Source: Porticoccus sp002390525
GTDB lineage: Bacteria; Pseudomonadota; Gammaproteobacteria; Pseudomonadales; Porticoccaceae
Direction: 5' to 3'
DNA length: 64,000 nucleotides
Assembly (NCBI GenBank): GCA_943846655.1
Contig: OX044352.1
Span: forward strand, 434,001-498,000
The translations under genes and the position numbers were made by a program. The notes beneath the pieces were generated by a model that saw only the letters and a list, made by a program, of their open reading frames with translations, had not been told where the DNA came from and did no database searches. Shown one piece after another: positions 63,491 through 64,000 of the stretch (the stretch's first letter is position 1; every line of letters begins with the position of its first letter).

Positions 63491-64000
63491 TAAATCCATT
63501 TTCATCTAACTTTGATAATTTTACTTCTCCATGTAATTCATGTTTGTGGTCGTGATGATGTGTATATGTAGTGTAAGTATTAGTACTTTCACCAAAAAGT
63601 TCTATAAATGCAGGATTCTTGCTTACTTGGTCAGGTCGACCATGGCAACATACATGATTATTTAAGCATAGCACTTCGTTTGTTGAAGACATTACTACAT
63701 GTAGGTCGTGGGAAACCATTAATACTGCACAATTTAGTTTTCTATGTAATTCTTCTATAAGTTTATAAAGAGCCTCTTGCCCAGCAACATCTACACCTTG
63801 CACAGGTTCATCGAGAACTAAGAAGTTTGGTTTGTGTAAAATTGCTCGAGCTAAAAGAGCTCTTTGCATTTCTCCACCTGACAAAGATGATAACGGGCAT
63901 TTCATCTGATTAATAATGCCCACTTCTTCTAGAACCTCACTACATATTTTAGTATTTTTTTCTGTTAGCCTTAAAAATCTTTCCAAAGTTATTGGAAGAG
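63480..64000 (-). CDS. znuC: Zinc ABC transporter ATP-binding protein ZnuC, 5' end cut off
   Basis: ATPase subunit of ZnuABC. The visible part begins at the window edge in LPITLERFLRL, and has the ABC signature LSGGEMQRALLARAILHKP, Walker B FLVLDEPVQGVD and the switch HDLHVV. The C-terminal tail is histidine-rich (THHHDHKHELHG), the feature that separates ZnuC from other ABC ATPases and may bind zinc. Walker A lies outside the window. The real start is beyond 64000. Confidence 0.95.
   Translation of the reverse strand, partial: LPITLERFLRLTEKNTKICSEVLEEVGIINQMKCPLSSLSGGEMQRALLARAILHKPNFLVLDEPVQGVDVAGQEALYKLIEELHRKLNCAVLMVSHDLHVVMSSTNEVLCLNNHVCCHGRPDQVSKNPAFIELFGESTNTYTTYTHHHDHKHELHGEVKLSKLDENGFSHD

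Overview
This window is a contiguous piece of chromosome from a low-GC (mid to high 30s percent by eye), densely packed gammaproteobacterium, probably marine. Gene content and order point there: glyQ-glyS-gmhB-plsC beside gyrB-recF-dnaN-dnaA, rpmH-rnpA-yidD-yidC-mnmE, mnmG-rsmG-parA-parB-atp-glmU-glmS, def-fmt-rsmB-trkA, tsaC-hemF-aroE and a cox-SURF1-ctaA-ctaB-sco cluster are the blocks known from Pseudomonas and relatives, and GyrB carries the long gammaproteobacterial insert. Spacers are short and many convergent genes overlap or nearly touch (plsC/gyrB, djlA/hexR, aroE/carbonic anhydrase, sco/znuB), which suggests a streamlined genome. I cannot fix the genus from sequence alone. No tRNA, rRNA, insertion sequence, prophage or CRISPR array was seen.

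Layout. 1-1 kb: the end of a TRAP transporter DctM gene and a glutaredoxin. 1.1-5.5 kb: glyQ, glyS, gmhB, plsC. 5.4-15.8 kb (all minus strand): gyrB, recF, dnaN, dnaA, a gap with DnaA boxes, then mnmE, yidC, yidD, rnpA, rpmH. 15.8-16.3 kb: an AT-rich gap from which transcription diverges. 16.3-31 kb (all plus): mnmG, rsmG, parA, parB, the nine-gene ATP synthase operon, glmU, glmS. 31-39.5 kb is the accessory-looking stretch: gene fragments, arsC-acr3 arsenic resistance, an alternative oxidase, a bacterioferritin-like protein, an unknown membrane protein, a WecA-type transferase, ferredoxin-NADP reductase, a photolyase-related flavoprotein and DjlA. 39.5-53.7 kb: hexR, uvrD, a TRAP solute-binding lipoprotein, trkH, trkA, rsmB, fmt, def, purE, tsaC, hemF, aroE, a gamma carbonic anhydrase and a YheV-like protein. 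53.9-62.7 kb: a full aa3-type (cytochrome c-fused subunit II) oxidase and its assembly genes. 62.7-64 kb: znuB and most of znuC.

How it works together. The window holds the replication and segregation centre: DnaA, DnaN, RecF and GyrB, two ParB-binding (parS) palindromes written inside the recF coding sequence, parA-parB about 10 kb away, and two separate gaps with DnaA boxes. Compared with Pseudomonas, the rpmH-to-mnmE block is inverted, which may have split or moved the origin; this is the main structural finding. Energy metabolism is represented by the F1Fo ATP synthase, a heme-copper oxidase with its copper and heme assembly factors, and a branch to oxygen through the alternative oxidase.

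Sequence quality. atpF, atpH and the wecA-like gene each carry a single-base frameshift in a short run of one base, and restoring one base gives full family length in each case. Two of these are core ATP synthase genes, so base-length errors in the assembly are the simplest reading. The small ORF before the alternative oxidase, and perhaps the oxidase's C-terminus, may be affected too. No obviously new system was found. The best leads are the origin arrangement, the recF parS sites, a heme A synthase-like protein lacking two expected histidines, and the photolyase-like protein with an altered cysteine set.
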